DNA of 27,064 nucleotides, from contig CAJOEG010000005.1 in assembly GCA_905233405.1 (NCBI GenBank), positions 4,764-31,827 on the forward strand, given 5' to 3'. Below the pieces are notes generated by a model. The model did not search any database and had not been told where the DNA came from. It worked only from the letters and a program-made list of their open reading frames with translations. Shown here in pieces: positions 1 to 8,575 of the stretch (within the stretch, counting starts at the first letter, position 1; every line of letters begins with the position of its first letter). Made by a program: the position numbers and the translations under genes. The DNA is from an uncultured Bacteroidales bacterium (GTDB lineage Bacteria; Bacteroidota; Bacteroidia; Bacteroidales; ML635J-15).

Positions 1-1
1 G

Positions 2-481
2 GCAGCATCGGTGGCTGTATTGCCCGAAGCCGATGAGGTTGACATCAAGATAAACCCAGCCGACATCAAGCGCGACGAATTCTGCTCGTCGGGACCTGGC
101 GGCCAGTCGGTTAACACAACCTACTCGGCAATCCGTCTTACCCACATCCCAACAGGAATCGTGGTTACCTGCCAGGACGAAAAGTCGAAACTGAAGAACA
201 TCGAATCGGCAATGAAGGAACTTCGTACCCGTCTGTACAATCTCGAATACCAAAAGTACCTCGACGAGATTTCGAAAAAGCGCAAGACAATGGTATCAAC
301 TGGTGACCGTTCGGCAAAAATCCGTACCTACAACTTCCCACAGGGACGTGTTACCGACCATCGCATCAACTACACCATGTACAACTTGCAGAACTTTATG
401 CTTGGTGATATTCAGGAGCTCATCGACCAGCTAATCATGGCCGAAAACGCAGAGAGGTTGAAAGAAGCTAACAACGAATAA
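2..481 (+). CDS. prfA: Peptide chain release factor 1, C-terminal part (5' end outside window)
   Basis: Reads stop codons UAA/UAG and triggers peptidyl-tRNA hydrolysis on the ribosome. The frame is open from the window edge, so the first in-frame GTG at 11 is an internal valine and not a start; about 160 C-terminal residues are present. The catalytic GGQ loop is encoded at 98-106, inside the stretch SSGPGGQSVNTTYSAIRLTH, which is the Bacteroidetes form of the RF1 domain 3 motif; the following PTGIVVTCQDEKSK also matches the family. The GGQ-to-end distance is normal, so the 3' end is intact. RF2 is less likely because the motif and the C-terminus fit RF1 better. A terminator hairpin follows at 540-576. 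Confidence 0.93.
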   Translation, partial: AASVAVLPEADEVDIKINPADIKRDEFCSSGPGGQSVNTTYSAIRLTHIPTGIVVTCQDEKSKLKNIESAMKELRTRLYNLEYQKYLDEISKKRKTMVSTGDRSAKIRTYNFPQGRVTDHRINYTMYNLQNFMLGDIQELIDQLIMAENAERLKEANNE

Positions 482-539
482 ATATTTTAAATGCGAAATT
501 GCCATTATTAATATATAGGTGTCCGCAAATACTAATATT

Positions 540-576
540 AAGGCCGGTTTCCTTGCATGGAATTCGACCTTTTTTG
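540..576 (+). terminator. Rho-independent terminator after prfA
   Basis: A 13-nt stem (540-552 with 559-571, two mismatches, loop TTGCAT) is followed directly by a T-run. It lies about 60 bp after the prfA stop and well upstream of the next promoter. Confidence 0.6.
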
Positions 577-680
577 TTACCTTTATTTCTGCTACAAATG
601 TTTATCAACCTAATTGATTTACTGCAAAATATAATATTTTGTGTTTTAATCAATATATTGTAAATCAATAAGTTGTAAAA

Positions 681-715
681 TGTTTTCTACAAATAGAGGA
701 GTTTGTGTATCTTTG
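681..715 (+). promoter_or_regulatory. Bacteroidetes-type promoter of the NhaC gene
   Basis: The -7 box TATCTTTG (708-715) matches TAnnTTTG exactly. A weak -33 element TGTTTT (681-686) lies 21 nt upstream. The predicted transcript starts near 722, which excludes upstream in-frame start codons and supports the ATG at 735. Confidence 0.65.
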
Positions 716-734
716 TGGTCATAATATCATAAAT

Positions 735-2171
735 ATGGAATCTAAAACCCCAAATATCCATTGGTCAATAGCCCTAATTCCTTTTGCGGTGCTTGTGGCA
801 TTGCAGGTTCTTGTCATCAGGGAGTTTGGCTCCGATGCCATCGACGGTGCTAGCCAGACGGCTTTGCTGTTTGCTGCCGCTGTGGCTGTAGCGATAGCTA
901 TGATTGGCTACAAGGTGTCGTGGGAAAACATCAACGGAGCCATTGGCGACAACATAAAGACCATCGGTCCTGCCGTACTGATACTCTTCCTTATCGGTGC
1001 AATATCGGGCAGCTGGATGATGAGCGGAATTGTGCCTACAATGATTTACTACGGTATGAAGATAATCACGCCGTCGCTGTTTCTGTTTATGGCTTGCCTT
1101 ATATGTGCCTTGGTGTCGCTCATAACAGGCAGTTCGTGGACTACAGTTGCTACCGTCGGAATTGCATTGCTGGGTATTGGTACGGCACATGGATATTCTG
1201 CAGGCTGGACGGCAGGAGCTATCATTTCGGGAGCCTACTTCGGAGACAAGATTTCTCCGCTTTCCGACACAACCGTTCTTGCATCGTCGGTAGGCGAAGT
1301 GCCGCTTTTCAAGCACATACGCTATATGCTTATTACAACTGTGCCGTCGTTTGTAATTACCTTGATAATATTTTTAGTGGTAAGCCTTATGCATTCAGCC
1401 GAAAGCAGCGAGCAGGCAGCTTCGTTTGCCGAAGGCTTGCAAAACACATTTGTCATTAACCCGTGGCTGTTGTTGGTGCCTGTCTTTACTGGTGTTCTCA
1501 TAGCTTTGCGCTTGCCGGCAGCCGTAATACTGTTTGTGTCTGCTTTGGTGGCAGGAATTGTTATGCTGTTTGTACAACCAGGCATAGTTAACCAGATTGG
1601 CGAGGGAAACGGTTTCCGCGCACTGATGCTCACCTATTACGACAGTACTTCCATCGACACAGGCAACGAAATTCTTACCAACTTGGTGCAAACACGCGGC
1701 ATGAAAGGTATGCTAAGCACGGTATTCCTGATTTTCTGTGCATCGGCTTTTGGAGGTGCGCTCACTGGTGGCGGAATGATGAGAAGTCTCACGGCTGCCT
1801 TGGCACGTGGCATCAGCGGTCGCCGTTCGATTGTAACATCTACGGTGGCGACTGGACTTTTCTCCAATATGGCTACCGGCGACCAGTATCTCAGCATTGT
1901 CCTCACGGGCAACATCTTCAAGCAACTATACAAGGACAAAAATTTTGAAGGACGATTGTTGAGCCGTTCCACTGAGGATTCGGCAACAGTTACATCTGTA
2001 CTCATTCCGTGGAACACCTGCGGTATGACGCAGTCGATGGTGCTGAAAGTCTCCACATTGGAGTATTTGCCCTACTGTTTCTTCAATATTCTTTCGCCTC
2101 TGATGTCAATCACGATAGCGTTCATCGGGTATAAGATTTTCAGGCTCAAGGATGATGTAGCAAAAGAGTAG
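735..2171 (+). CDS. NhaC-family Na+/H+ antiporter
   Basis: An integral inner-membrane protein of 478 aa with about 11-12 hydrophobic helices, expected to exchange Na+ for H+ (NhaC family). Family signs are the pair SSWTTVATVGIALLGIG and GAIISGAYFGDKISPLSDTT in the first half, and in the second half GGALTGGGMM, SNMATGDQYLSIVL and STEDSATVTSVLIPWNTCG, all typical of NhaC transporters. The ATG at 735 was chosen because the -7 box at 708-715 lies upstream of it; a longer in-frame version would start before the transcript. It stands alone between two terminators. Substrate (Na+, or an organic acid as in some NhaC-like paralogs such as malate/lactate antiporters) cannot be fixed from sequence. Confidence 0.85.
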   Translation: MESKTPNIHWSIALIPFAVLVALQVLVIREFGSDAIDGASQTALLFAAAVAVAIAMIGYKVSWENINGAIGDNIKTIGPAVLILFLIGAISGSWMMSGIVPTMIYYGMKIITPSLFLFMACLICALVSLITGSSWTTVATVGIALLGIGTAHGYSAGWTAGAIISGAYFGDKISPLSDTTVLASSVGEVPLFKHIRYMLITTVPSFVITLIIFLVVSLMHSAESSEQAASFAEGLQNTFVINPWLLLVPVFTGVLIALRLPAAVILFVSALVAGIVMLFVQPGIVNQIGEGNGFRALMLTYYDSTSIDTGNEILTNLVQTRGMKGMLSTVFLIFCASAFGGALTGGGMMRSLTAALARGISGRRSIVTSTVATGLFSNMATGDQYLSIVLTGNIFKQLYKDKNFEGRLLSRSTEDSATVTSVLIPWNTCGMTQSMVLKVSTLEYLPYCFFNILSPLMSITIAFIGYKIFRLKDDVAKE

Positions 2172-2185
2172 GGGTTGGTAATAAA

Positions 2186-2215
2186 AAAAACGGCTACCAT
2201 TCAGCAGCCGTTTTT
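2186..2215. terminator. Bidirectional terminator between convergent genes
   Basis: A 10-bp stem (2186-2195 with 2206-2215: A-rich left arm plus CGGCT, AGCCG plus T-run) works on both strands. It lies 15 bp after the nhaC stop and 30 bp after the end of nrdJ on the other strand. Confidence 0.85.
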
Positions 2216-2244
2216 CAATATAATGACAGACTAATGTTTCCTTT

Positions 2245-4758
2245 TTATCCGCACTTTGAATATCCGCAACTGGTGCATTTCACGCAGCCATCCTGATATA
2301 CGAGAGTTCCCTTCTGTCCGCAATGAGGGCAAGCCTGCGAATTATCGACGCTAGTGCCGTCGGGAATGTAACGCTTGAGGGCACGGGCGACGCCAGCTTT
2401 CCAAGTGTTGATATTGTCGCTCAACTGCAACGAGGTTACAAGTTTCACAACCTTGTCTATTTCCATTCCGTGACGCAAAACGCCCGAAATCAGTTTTGCA
2501 TAGTTCCAGTATTCCGAATCGAAAATGTGCGACAGGCCTTCGAAAGTAGTTACATAACCATACTTGTTCTTGTATTGGAAATCGTACCTGGTCGTACCAT
2601 CCTGCAGCGGAACCTTTACGATAAAGCCGTGAGTGATTGATTTCGGGATGTTAAGTACATCGTCCTCCACGCGCCCTGTGAAAATTTCGTATGGCGAACC
2701 GTTTACCAGTCCGATGAAAGCAATCCAGTTTTCCTTTTGGTTGCTGAACCTTACAATGTCGGCTTCGAGAACCTTCGGACGCTCGTGGACAGTGGCAGGC
2801 TTTTCAGTTTTGCCGTCGCCCTTCTTGGCATCGACAAGAACGCCGCTGCGCGAACCATCACGATAAACAGTAACGCCCTTGCAGCCGCTCTTCCACGCTT
2901 CCATATAGCACTCTGCTACCACATCGGCCGAAATGTTGTTAGGCATATTGATTGTCACCGAAATGCTATGGTCAACCCACTTCTGGATTGCGCCTTGCAT
3001 TCGTACCTTATTTATATAGTCGATGTCGTTGGCAGTGGCCTTGTCGTAAGGCGACTTGGCGACAATCTTCTCAATTTCCTCTTCGGGCAGACGCATAACC
3101 TCGTCAACATTGTAGCCGTTGACCTTGAGCCAATCAACAAACTTGTGATGGTATACAATGTATTCCTCGAACTTTTCGCCAGTGTCGGGGTCAACGTAAT
3201 CTACACGCGAATCGGGGTCGTTCGGGTTAATCTTTCTGCGGCGCTTGTAGTAAACCTTGAATACAGGTTCAATTCCCGATGTTGTCTGCGTCATTATGCT
3301 GGTGGTGCCGGTCGGGGCTATGGTAAGCATTGCAATGTTGCGACGTCCATATTTCAGCATTTGCTCATATACTTCGGGGTCGGCGTCCTTAATCCTGTTG
3401 ATGAACGGATTGTCCTTTTCTCGCTGTGCATCGAAAATTGGGAAAGCACCACGTTCCTTTGCCATAATTACAGATGCACGGTAAGCCTCAACAGCCAAAG
3501 TCTTCTGTACTTCGACAGCAAATGCGTTTGCCTCGTCGGAACTGTATCTCATGTTGAGAGCAGCGATCATATCACCTTCGGCAGTGATGCCTATGCCCAT
3601 ACGACGACCACGTACAGCCTTGTCGTGAATCTTTTCCCACAGATGGCGTTCCACGTGTTTGATTTCCTCGTCTTCGGGGTCGGAATCAATCTTTGCAAGT
3701 ATCGAATCTATCTTTTCGAGTTCAAGGTCGATGATGTCGTCCATCATTCGTGCTGCAAAGTGAACGTGTTCCTTGAACTTCTTGAAGTTGAACTTAGCCT
3801 TCGGCGTAAACGGATTGTCAACGTATGAATATAGGTTCAATGCCAGCAGTCGGCACGAATCGTAAGGACAAAGCGGAATTTCGCCGCAGGGGTTGGTCGA
3901 AACCGTACGGTAGCCAAGGTCGGCGTAGCAGTCGGGAATTGACTCGCGAATTATTGTGTCCCAGAAAAGTATGCCAGGTTCAGCCGACGACCAAGCGTTG
4001 TGGACGATTTTCTTCCATATATTTTCAGGATTTACCGTCTTTACAACCATTGGCTTATCGGAATCGACTGGGTACTGCTGTACGAAGTCGCGATGTTCGA
4101 TTACCGCCTTCATGAAGTCGTCGGTAATCTTCACCGAAATGTTTGCGCCAGTAACCTTGCCTGCGATGAGTTTTGCATCGATAAAGTCCTCGCTGTCGGG
4201 GTGCTTGATTGAAACGCTGAGCATAAGTGCGCCGCGTCGTCCGTCCTGAGCCACCTCGCGTGTAGTGTTGGAGTAGCGTTCCATAAACGGTACGATTCCC
4301 GTAGAAGTAAGAGCCGAATTTTTCACAGGCGAACCGGCAGGACGCAGATCACGACGTTTCATCAGTTGAACCTGCTCCTCGTCGATGCGCATAACGCCGC
4401 CGTACGAGTCTGTAAGTCCTTCATTACCTATTACGAAGCAGTTCGACAGCGAAACTATCTGCTTAGTATTGCCGATTCCCGACATAGGACCGCCCTGCGG
4501 AACAATATATTTGAAGTCCTTCAGCAAGTCGAAGAAAACCTTTTCGTCAACTGGATTGGCGTAATTCTTGTCAATTCGTGCCAATTCCGCTGCAATACGG
4601 TGGTGCATATCGTCGGGAGTCCTCTCGTAGAGGTTGCCGTCCGAGTCCTTAAGCGCATATTTTGCAAGCCACACGCGTGCTGCCAATGCGTCGCCACCGA
4701 AATATTCTTCCGATGCCTTCTGCGCATCGTCCATTTTGTATGTTTTCTTCTGTTCCAT
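2245..4758 (-). CDS. nrdJ: Adenosylcobalamin-dependent (class II) ribonucleotide reductase
   Basis: Reduces ribonucleotides to deoxyribonucleotides using a thiyl radical generated from adenosylcobalamin; cytosolic, no separate radical subunit needed. The protein is 837 aa, normal for the long Bacteroidetes form. Visible catalytic elements: redox cysteine C107 in SLSNCFVIG, the N289-P-C291-G-E293 motif (Asn, thiyl Cys, Glu), a likely second redox cysteine C302 in DSCRLLALN, the phosphate-binding APTGTTSIMTQTTSG stretch, and VTVYRDGSRSGVL near the end of the barrel. The C-terminus (CPHCGQ ... CTSCGYSKCG) is a Cys-rich zinc-ribbon-like tail that probably re-reduces the active site. The start is the ATG at 4756-4758. 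Just upstream on this strand is only a degenerate -7-like sequence (near 4790-4798), so the promoter is not firmly located. Confidence 0.95.
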   Translation of the reverse strand: MEQKKTYKMDDAQKASEEYFGGDALAARVWLAKYALKDSDGNLYERTPDDMHHRIAAELARIDKNYANPVDEKVFFDLLKDFKYIVPQGGPMSGIGNTKQIVSLSNCFVIGNEGLTDSYGGVMRIDEEQVQLMKRRDLRPAGSPVKNSALTSTGIVPFMERYSNTTREVAQDGRRGALMLSVSIKHPDSEDFIDAKLIAGKVTGANISVKITDDFMKAVIEHRDFVQQYPVDSDKPMVVKTVNPENIWKKIVHNAWSSAEPGILFWDTIIRESIPDCYADLGYRTVSTNPCGEIPLCPYDSCRLLALNLYSYVDNPFTPKAKFNFKKFKEHVHFAARMMDDIIDLELEKIDSILAKIDSDPEDEEIKHVERHLWEKIHDKAVRGRRMGIGITAEGDMIAALNMRYSSDEANAFAVEVQKTLAVEAYRASVIMAKERGAFPIFDAQREKDNPFINRIKDADPEVYEQMLKYGRRNIAMLTIAPTGTTSIMTQTTSGIEPVFKVYYKRRRKINPNDPDSRVDYVDPDTGEKFEEYIVYHHKFVDWLKVNGYNVDEVMRLPEEEIEKIVAKSPYDKATANDIDYINKVRMQGAIQKWVDHSISVTINMPNNISADVVAECYMEAWKSGCKGVTVYRDGSRSGVLVDAKKGDGKTEKPATVHERPKVLEADIVRFSNQKENWIAFIGLVNGSPYEIFTGRVEDDVLNIPKSITHGFIVKVPLQDGTTRYDFQYKNKYGYVTTFEGLSHIFDSEYWNYAKLISGVLRHGMEIDKVVKLVTSLQLSDNINTWKAGVARALKRYIPDGTSVDNSQACPHCGQKGTLVYQDGCVKCTSCGYSKCG

Positions 4759-5174
4759 TTTCTACTTCTTTTTTGGGAGTGTAAAATTACAAATAATAGG
4801 GGCTGATGTTTTTTGATGTTATTAACAAGTCCAAGGCTTACATACGAAACCGAGTGATAACCGTTTCTGATTCAGTAGCTTGAAAAGAAACAAATGTTTT
4901 ATGCACTAAAAATATCAACAAGCAGAAACTCTTGATATTTCAAGGGAAGAGGCGAATTGGAGGATTTTTTTTAACAATTTAGATGTTTTATCTATGAAGT
5001 GTAATGTTTATTCGTTGATTATCAATTGGGAAGGCGTAATGAATAACAAGTATTAACAAAAAGAAATCAACAAGAAAAGAGAGTGTTTTTTAGGTAAAAG
5101 GTATTGCTTTTCCTGATGTTGAAAATAGAATTCGTGAAATAGAACTATTGTTCAAGAATATTTCATCAAGAGAC
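4759..5174. other. Gene-free AT-rich stretch upstream of nrdJ and of the first ATPase
   Basis: About 415 bp with no convincing gene. It contains a perfect 9-bp inverted repeat (4910-4918 with 4932-4940, AAATATCAA/TTGATATTT) of unknown role. A short stop-to-stop frame at 5094-5249 without a start codon runs into the 33-bp repeats and is not supported as a gene. Confidence 0.6.
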
Positions 5175-5231
5175 AAAACTCGCCCGAAAAAGTGTATAGT
5201 TTTATCAAAAAGTCGCCCGAAAAAGTGTATA
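5175..5231 (+). repeat. Two direct repeats, 33-bp period, upstream of ATPase gene 1
   Basis: Two copies of a unit with core TCGCCCGAAAAAGTGTATA; the cores begin at 5180 and 5213, exactly 33 bp apart. The second copy runs into the -7 box of the ATPase promoter (5228-5235). A nearly identical ~56-bp two-copy block recurs right after the gene (6585-6640). Confidence 0.9.
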
Positions 5232-5235
5232 TTTG
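5228..5235 (+). promoter_or_regulatory. -7 box of ATPase gene 1, overlapping the repeat
   Basis: TATATTTG matches TAnnTTTG exactly and ends 23 bp before the ATG at 5259. Its first bases are the last bases of the second 33-bp-period repeat, so anything binding the repeats would control or block this promoter. Confidence 0.6.
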
Positions 5236-5258
5236 CGCACTCGTTATAAAGTAATGCT

Positions 5259-6581
5259 ATGTATAAGAGAAAGATAGAATATTTTTTACTTGAATGGAAA
5301 AATGACCCCGATAGAAAACCTTTAGTAATAAAGGGGTGCAGACAATGTGGCAAGACAAGTTCGGTATTGGAATTTGCCCGCAAGAACTATAAGAATGTCA
5401 TATATATGGATTTCCACGAACAGAAGGAGTTGTGCGCTCTTTTCGAAGGTTCTTTGCAAATCGATTACTTGACGGTCGCCATTTCTGCAGCAATTCCTTC
5501 TGCAAGGTTCGAGAAAGGAAAAACCTGCCTGATATTCGATGAAATTCAAGATTGTCCACAGGCACGGTCGTCACTCAAGTTCTTCAAGTTGGATGGCAGG
5601 TACGATGTCATCTGTACAGGTTCATTGTTGGGGGTAAACGGCTATCGGACATCAGATGCAAATTATTCGGTTCCAGTCGGTTTTGAAACGATAATAGATA
5701 TGAATCCGATGGACTTTGAGGAATGGCTTTGGGCAAACGGAATACAGGATTCTGTTATTGAACTTTTGAAAACTTCGCTGGCGGAAGAAAAACCAGTTCC
5801 AAAGCCAATTCACGACCGAATGCGACAGCTGATGTTGCAGTACATTGTTGTAGGAGGAATGCCAGAGGCGGTCAAGAAGTTTTTTGCCACCCACGATATG
5901 AATCAAGTGGTTGCAATACAGCGGAATATAATTGAGGAATACAAAACCGATATGGTAAAGTATGCTAATCACGAAGACAGGAACCGGATTCGCGAATGTT
6001 TTGAGTCTATTCCACGGCAACTTAGCAAGGAGAACAAAAAATTCACCTATTCGATGGTCAGGAAAGGCGGACGTAGCAAGGATTATGTCGGATGTCTGCA
6101 ATGGATAGAGGATGCAGGAATCGTCCGTCGTTGCTACAATCTTTCCATTACGGAACTGCCTTTGAGCGGAAATGCAATGCAGGATTCCTTTAAGGTTTTT
6201 ATGGCAGATACTGGACTTTTTATCAGTATGTTGGATGAGGGAACTCAATCAGACATACTGCAAGGCAGTTTGTATGGCTACAAAGGTGCTATTTACGAGA
6301 ATGTTGTGGCTGACATTTTGGGCAAGATGGGCAGGAAACTTTATTATTTCCACAAAACCGATAGTATTGAAATTGACTTTATGATGCGTTATAACGGTGA
6401 ATGTACTCCTTTGGAATGTAAGGCTCGCACAGGAAATGCAAAGTCCTTGTCCACATTGCTGAAACATCCCGAGAAATATCATGTTTATCACGCCTTGAAA
6501 CTTGGAGACTATAATGTAGGTCGCGAAGGTGCATTGCTTACCTTGCCGTTGTATATGGGATTTCTGCTTACAAATGTCTAA
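5259..6581 (+). CDS. AAA_14 / DUF4143-type ATP-binding protein (copy 1)
   Basis: A 440-aa cytosolic ATPase of the AAA_14 plus DUF4143 family; its cellular role is not established. Walker A is GCRQCGKT at residues 26-33 (two Cys replace the usual Ala and Val), Walker B is LIFDE at 91-95, and a sensor-like CTGSLLG is at 119-125. The C-terminal domain holds EID371-373 followed by E383-C-K385, the spacing of a PD-(D/E)xK nuclease-like core as seen in DUF4143 proteins; whether it cuts DNA is unknown. The start is ATG at 5259, after a TAnnTTTG box. Direct repeats of 33-bp period lie on both sides of the gene. It is a distant paralog of the ATPase at 9363, so the two were probably acquired separately. 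Stand-alone gene; no partner ORF is fused or overlapping. Confidence 0.85.
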   Translation: MYKRKIEYFLLEWKNDPDRKPLVIKGCRQCGKTSSVLEFARKNYKNVIYMDFHEQKELCALFEGSLQIDYLTVAISAAIPSARFEKGKTCLIFDEIQDCPQARSSLKFFKLDGRYDVICTGSLLGVNGYRTSDANYSVPVGFETIIDMNPMDFEEWLWANGIQDSVIELLKTSLAEEKPVPKPIHDRMRQLMLQYIVVGGMPEAVKKFFATHDMNQVVAIQRNIIEEYKTDMVKYANHEDRNRIRECFESIPRQLSKENKKFTYSMVRKGGRSKDYVGCLQWIEDAGIVRRCYNLSITELPLSGNAMQDSFKVFMADTGLFISMLDEGTQSDILQGSLYGYKGAIYENVVADILGKMGRKLYYFHKTDSIEIDFMMRYNGECTPLECKARTGNAKSLSTLLKHPEKYHVYHALKLGDYNVGREGALLTLPLYMGFLLTNV

Positions 6582-6582
6582 T

Positions 6583-6675
6583 GCAAAACTCGCCCGAAAA
6601 AGTGTATAGTTTGCTCAAAAAGTCGCCCGAAAAAATGTAAAGAAAAACGAAAAACTCGCCCGAAAAAGTGTAATA
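6583..6675 (+). repeat. Three direct repeats, 33-bp period, downstream of ATPase gene 1
   Basis: Cores TCGCCCGAAAAA(A/G)TGTA begin at 6590, 6623 and 6656, again exactly 33 bp apart. The first two copies with their spacer match the upstream block 5175-5230 almost base for base. The array starts two bases after the ATPase stop codon. Confidence 0.9.
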
Positions 6676-6757
6676 AAAGGCTAGAAGGCGAACAGGCTCG
6701 CAGTTTAACAGGCTAACAGCCAGACTGCTCGACTGATTTTCTGTTCTATTGTCAGCC

Positions 6758-6933
6758 TTCAAACGGCGAAGCCCATTCAAACGTTAACCACGAACCTTTA
6801 GTTCGGCGTAGCCAATGGCACGAATTGGCACGAATGAGTTCGCTACGCTCACGTTGAACCTTAAACCTATTGAACCTTGAATTTCAAACGGCGTCAGCCA
6901 TTGAAACTTTCAAACGGGCGCAGCCATCAAACT
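6758..6933. repeat. Cluster of short imperfect palindromes with GGCG..AGCC core
   Basis: The gene-free gap 6582-6972 holds the 33-bp array and then several short elements: 6758-6782, 6801-6818, 6882-6906 and 6907-6933. Each has a G-C-rich core such as GGCGTCAGCC or GGGCGCAGCC, three of them flanked by TTCAAAC; the unit at 6882-6906 has perfect TTTCAA/TTGAAA ends. They resemble REP-like dispersed elements. No ORF here looks coding. Confidence 0.55.
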
Positions 6934-6946
6934 CATAAACTTTTTT

Positions 6947-6954
6947 TACCTTTG
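6947..6954 (+). promoter_or_regulatory. -7 box of the protein kinase gene
   Basis: TACCTTTG matches TAnnTTTG and lies 18 bp before the kinase ATG. No clear -33 TTTG is seen at the usual distance. Confidence 0.55.
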
Positions 6955-6972
6955 CCTCCCTAATCTTTTAAA

Positions 6973-8430
6973 ATGTCAAGCGGCGACAACGACATATCAT
7001 CATCGGGCAAGGTGGCGGCACAGAATATCCGTGTTTCCGACAAGTTCACCGACTTTGCCGAACTACCTTCAAAGGGACATTGTAGCCTTATGAAAGCCCA
7101 GCGCTACGGTATTTGGAATGTGCTGAAAGGTTTGAAACCGGAATATACTGCCGACAAGCAGTTCGCACAGATGCTTACCAAGGAGTACACGCTGATGGTC
7201 GGACTGAACCATCCCAACATTGTGCGCACCTACGGACACGAAAATGTTCCCGAACTGGGAGAATGCATAATTATGGAGTATGTGGACGGGCGGACTTTGG
7301 CGGATTTCGTACGGGAAAACCCATCAGCAGCGCAACGCAGACAAGTCGCCGAAGAACTTTTGAGTGCGCTTGCCTATTGCCACAAGAAGCAGATTGTCCA
7401 TCAGGACTTGAAACCATCTAACATCCTTATTACCAACGACGGCGACCACGTCAAAATCATCGATTTCGGACTGTCCGACAGCCACGAATGGGCGATACTG
7501 AAAGAACCAGCATTTACAAAAGCCTACGCAGCTCCCGAACAACTTGCTGGCGAAGAAGTTGACAATCGTACAGACATCTACGCTTTCGGCATTATACTTA
7601 GGCAATCGTTTCCTAAGCGTTATGGAAGCGTAATCAGAAAGTGTCTGCAACCGCAACGCGAAAAACGGTATTCTTCGGCAGAGGCCGTTCTTGCTGACAT
7701 TCAACGTGCCGACAACAGGAGAAAGTGGATGCCCATTGTCGCAATCGTATTCGTCATTTTGATTGGATTGGCAATATTTATTGGCAGGCAGCTTGTTCAA
7801 AAGGAAAAGGTTTCTATAATTGGTTCCCGTGTTTTAGAGGAAGAAAAATTTGCCAATTCGTTGCCACAGAAGCAAGAAATTGCGGTAAATACTAAAACAG
7901 AAAGCGTTCAGTATTCGCAAGCAAAGTCAAAGACAACAGAAGTTTCATCCAGAAATGAAACGGAAAACTCTACTACTCAGTCGTCCACAACTACAGAAAC
8001 GGAAACTCCAACTGCAAAAAATGAGGCAGAAAAACAAGCACTCGACCAGGCAATTTTCGACTTCAGATTGGCTATTGATAGCATGTTTGCACCTGTTGAC
8101 CAGTACATCCAAAGTGAAGACTTAAAGACTTCCAACATCTTGCACGACCTCATCTACATTGCCGAATACAAGGCAAAAATCAGGGAATGTAAAGTTCGGA
8201 AGCAACTGCCTAAGTCCAAGCGGACATCTTTCTTAGACTATGCCAACAGTCAGATTGAAGCAAAGAAAAAAAAATATACGCAAAAATATCCGTCCATACC
8301 GAATTTTACTAATGAGCGAAGCGTTAGGGATGCTGAAATATATCAGCCGATTTGGGAGCAAAGCCAAAAATATCAGGAAGAGGGACGGAGGCTTTATCAG
8401 GAGTGGAAAAAACAGATGCGGACAAAGTGA
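6973..8430 (+). CDS. Membrane-anchored eukaryotic-like Ser/Thr protein kinase
   Basis: A 485-aa protein: cytosolic kinase domain (about 25-245), one transmembrane helix (about 253-271) and an extracytoplasmic C-terminal region. Kinase hallmarks: likely ATP-binding Lys52 (VLKGLK), alpha-C Glu71, catalytic loop HQDLKPSN (143-150), DFG at 164-166, APE at 187-189 and TDIYAFGIIL. The glycine loop is reduced to SKGHCSLMKAQRYG, without a GxGxxG motif, which seems usual in this Bacteroidetes kinase group but leaves activity open. After the membrane segment comes a Ser/Thr/Glu-rich linker (~300-345), then a charged helical segment. The outer part could sense an envelope signal (inference). The start ATG at 6973 fits the -7 box at 6947. 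No two-component partners or phosphatase lie nearby; the divergent gene at 8576 is the nearest regulator candidate. Confidence 0.88.
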   Translation: MSSGDNDISSSGKVAAQNIRVSDKFTDFAELPSKGHCSLMKAQRYGIWNVLKGLKPEYTADKQFAQMLTKEYTLMVGLNHPNIVRTYGHENVPELGECIIMEYVDGRTLADFVRENPSAAQRRQVAEELLSALAYCHKKQIVHQDLKPSNILITNDGDHVKIIDFGLSDSHEWAILKEPAFTKAYAAPEQLAGEEVDNRTDIYAFGIILRQSFPKRYGSVIRKCLQPQREKRYSSAEAVLADIQRADNRRKWMPIVAIVFVILIGLAIFIGRQLVQKEKVSIIGSRVLEEEKFANSLPQKQEIAVNTKTESVQYSQAKSKTTEVSSRNETENSTTQSSTTTETETPTAKNEAEKQALDQAIFDFRLAIDSMFAPVDQYIQSEDLKTSNILHDLIYIAEYKAKIRECKVRKQLPKSKRTSFLDYANSQIEAKKKKYTQKYPSIPNFTNERSVRDAEIYQPIWEQSQKYQEEGRRLYQEWKKQMRTK

Positions 8431-8440
8431 AAATTTAGGT

Positions 8441-8465
8441 TGTTCAAGATTTGCAATCTTGAACA
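8441..8465. repeat. Perfect 11-bp inverted repeat after the kinase gene
   Basis: TGTTCAAGATT (8441-8451), loop TGC, then the exact complement (8455-8465). It lies 10 bp after the kinase stop and between convergent genes. There is no T-run on the plus side, so it may be a transcript-end stabiliser or a dispersed palindrome and not a classic terminator. Confidence 0.7.
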
Positions 8466-8575
8466 TGCGAATATAAGCATTTGTAATGCGTAATTAAAAG
8501 TGATGTTTAGCGGATTGCTGCTATGGCAGTGAGCTAAAGGTTACAAATCCGAAAGGACGTAAGGAACAAACATAA

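Noticed and set aside
2737..3828. Long 363-codon plus-strand frame opposite nrdJ
   Set aside because: Antisense shadow of a well-conserved gene; its translation has no family pattern, and the minus-strand protein is unmistakable.
5094..5249. Stop-to-stop frame reading into the 33-bp repeats (ends KKCIFAHSL) as a gene remnant
   Set aside because: No start codon and too short; the repeated RPKKCI segment is only the translation of the DNA repeats.
6568..6780. Minus-strand 70-codon frame with YTFSGEF repeats
   Set aside because: It is the translation of the downstream 33-bp repeat array (a multiple of three, so it stays in frame); no promoter or family support.
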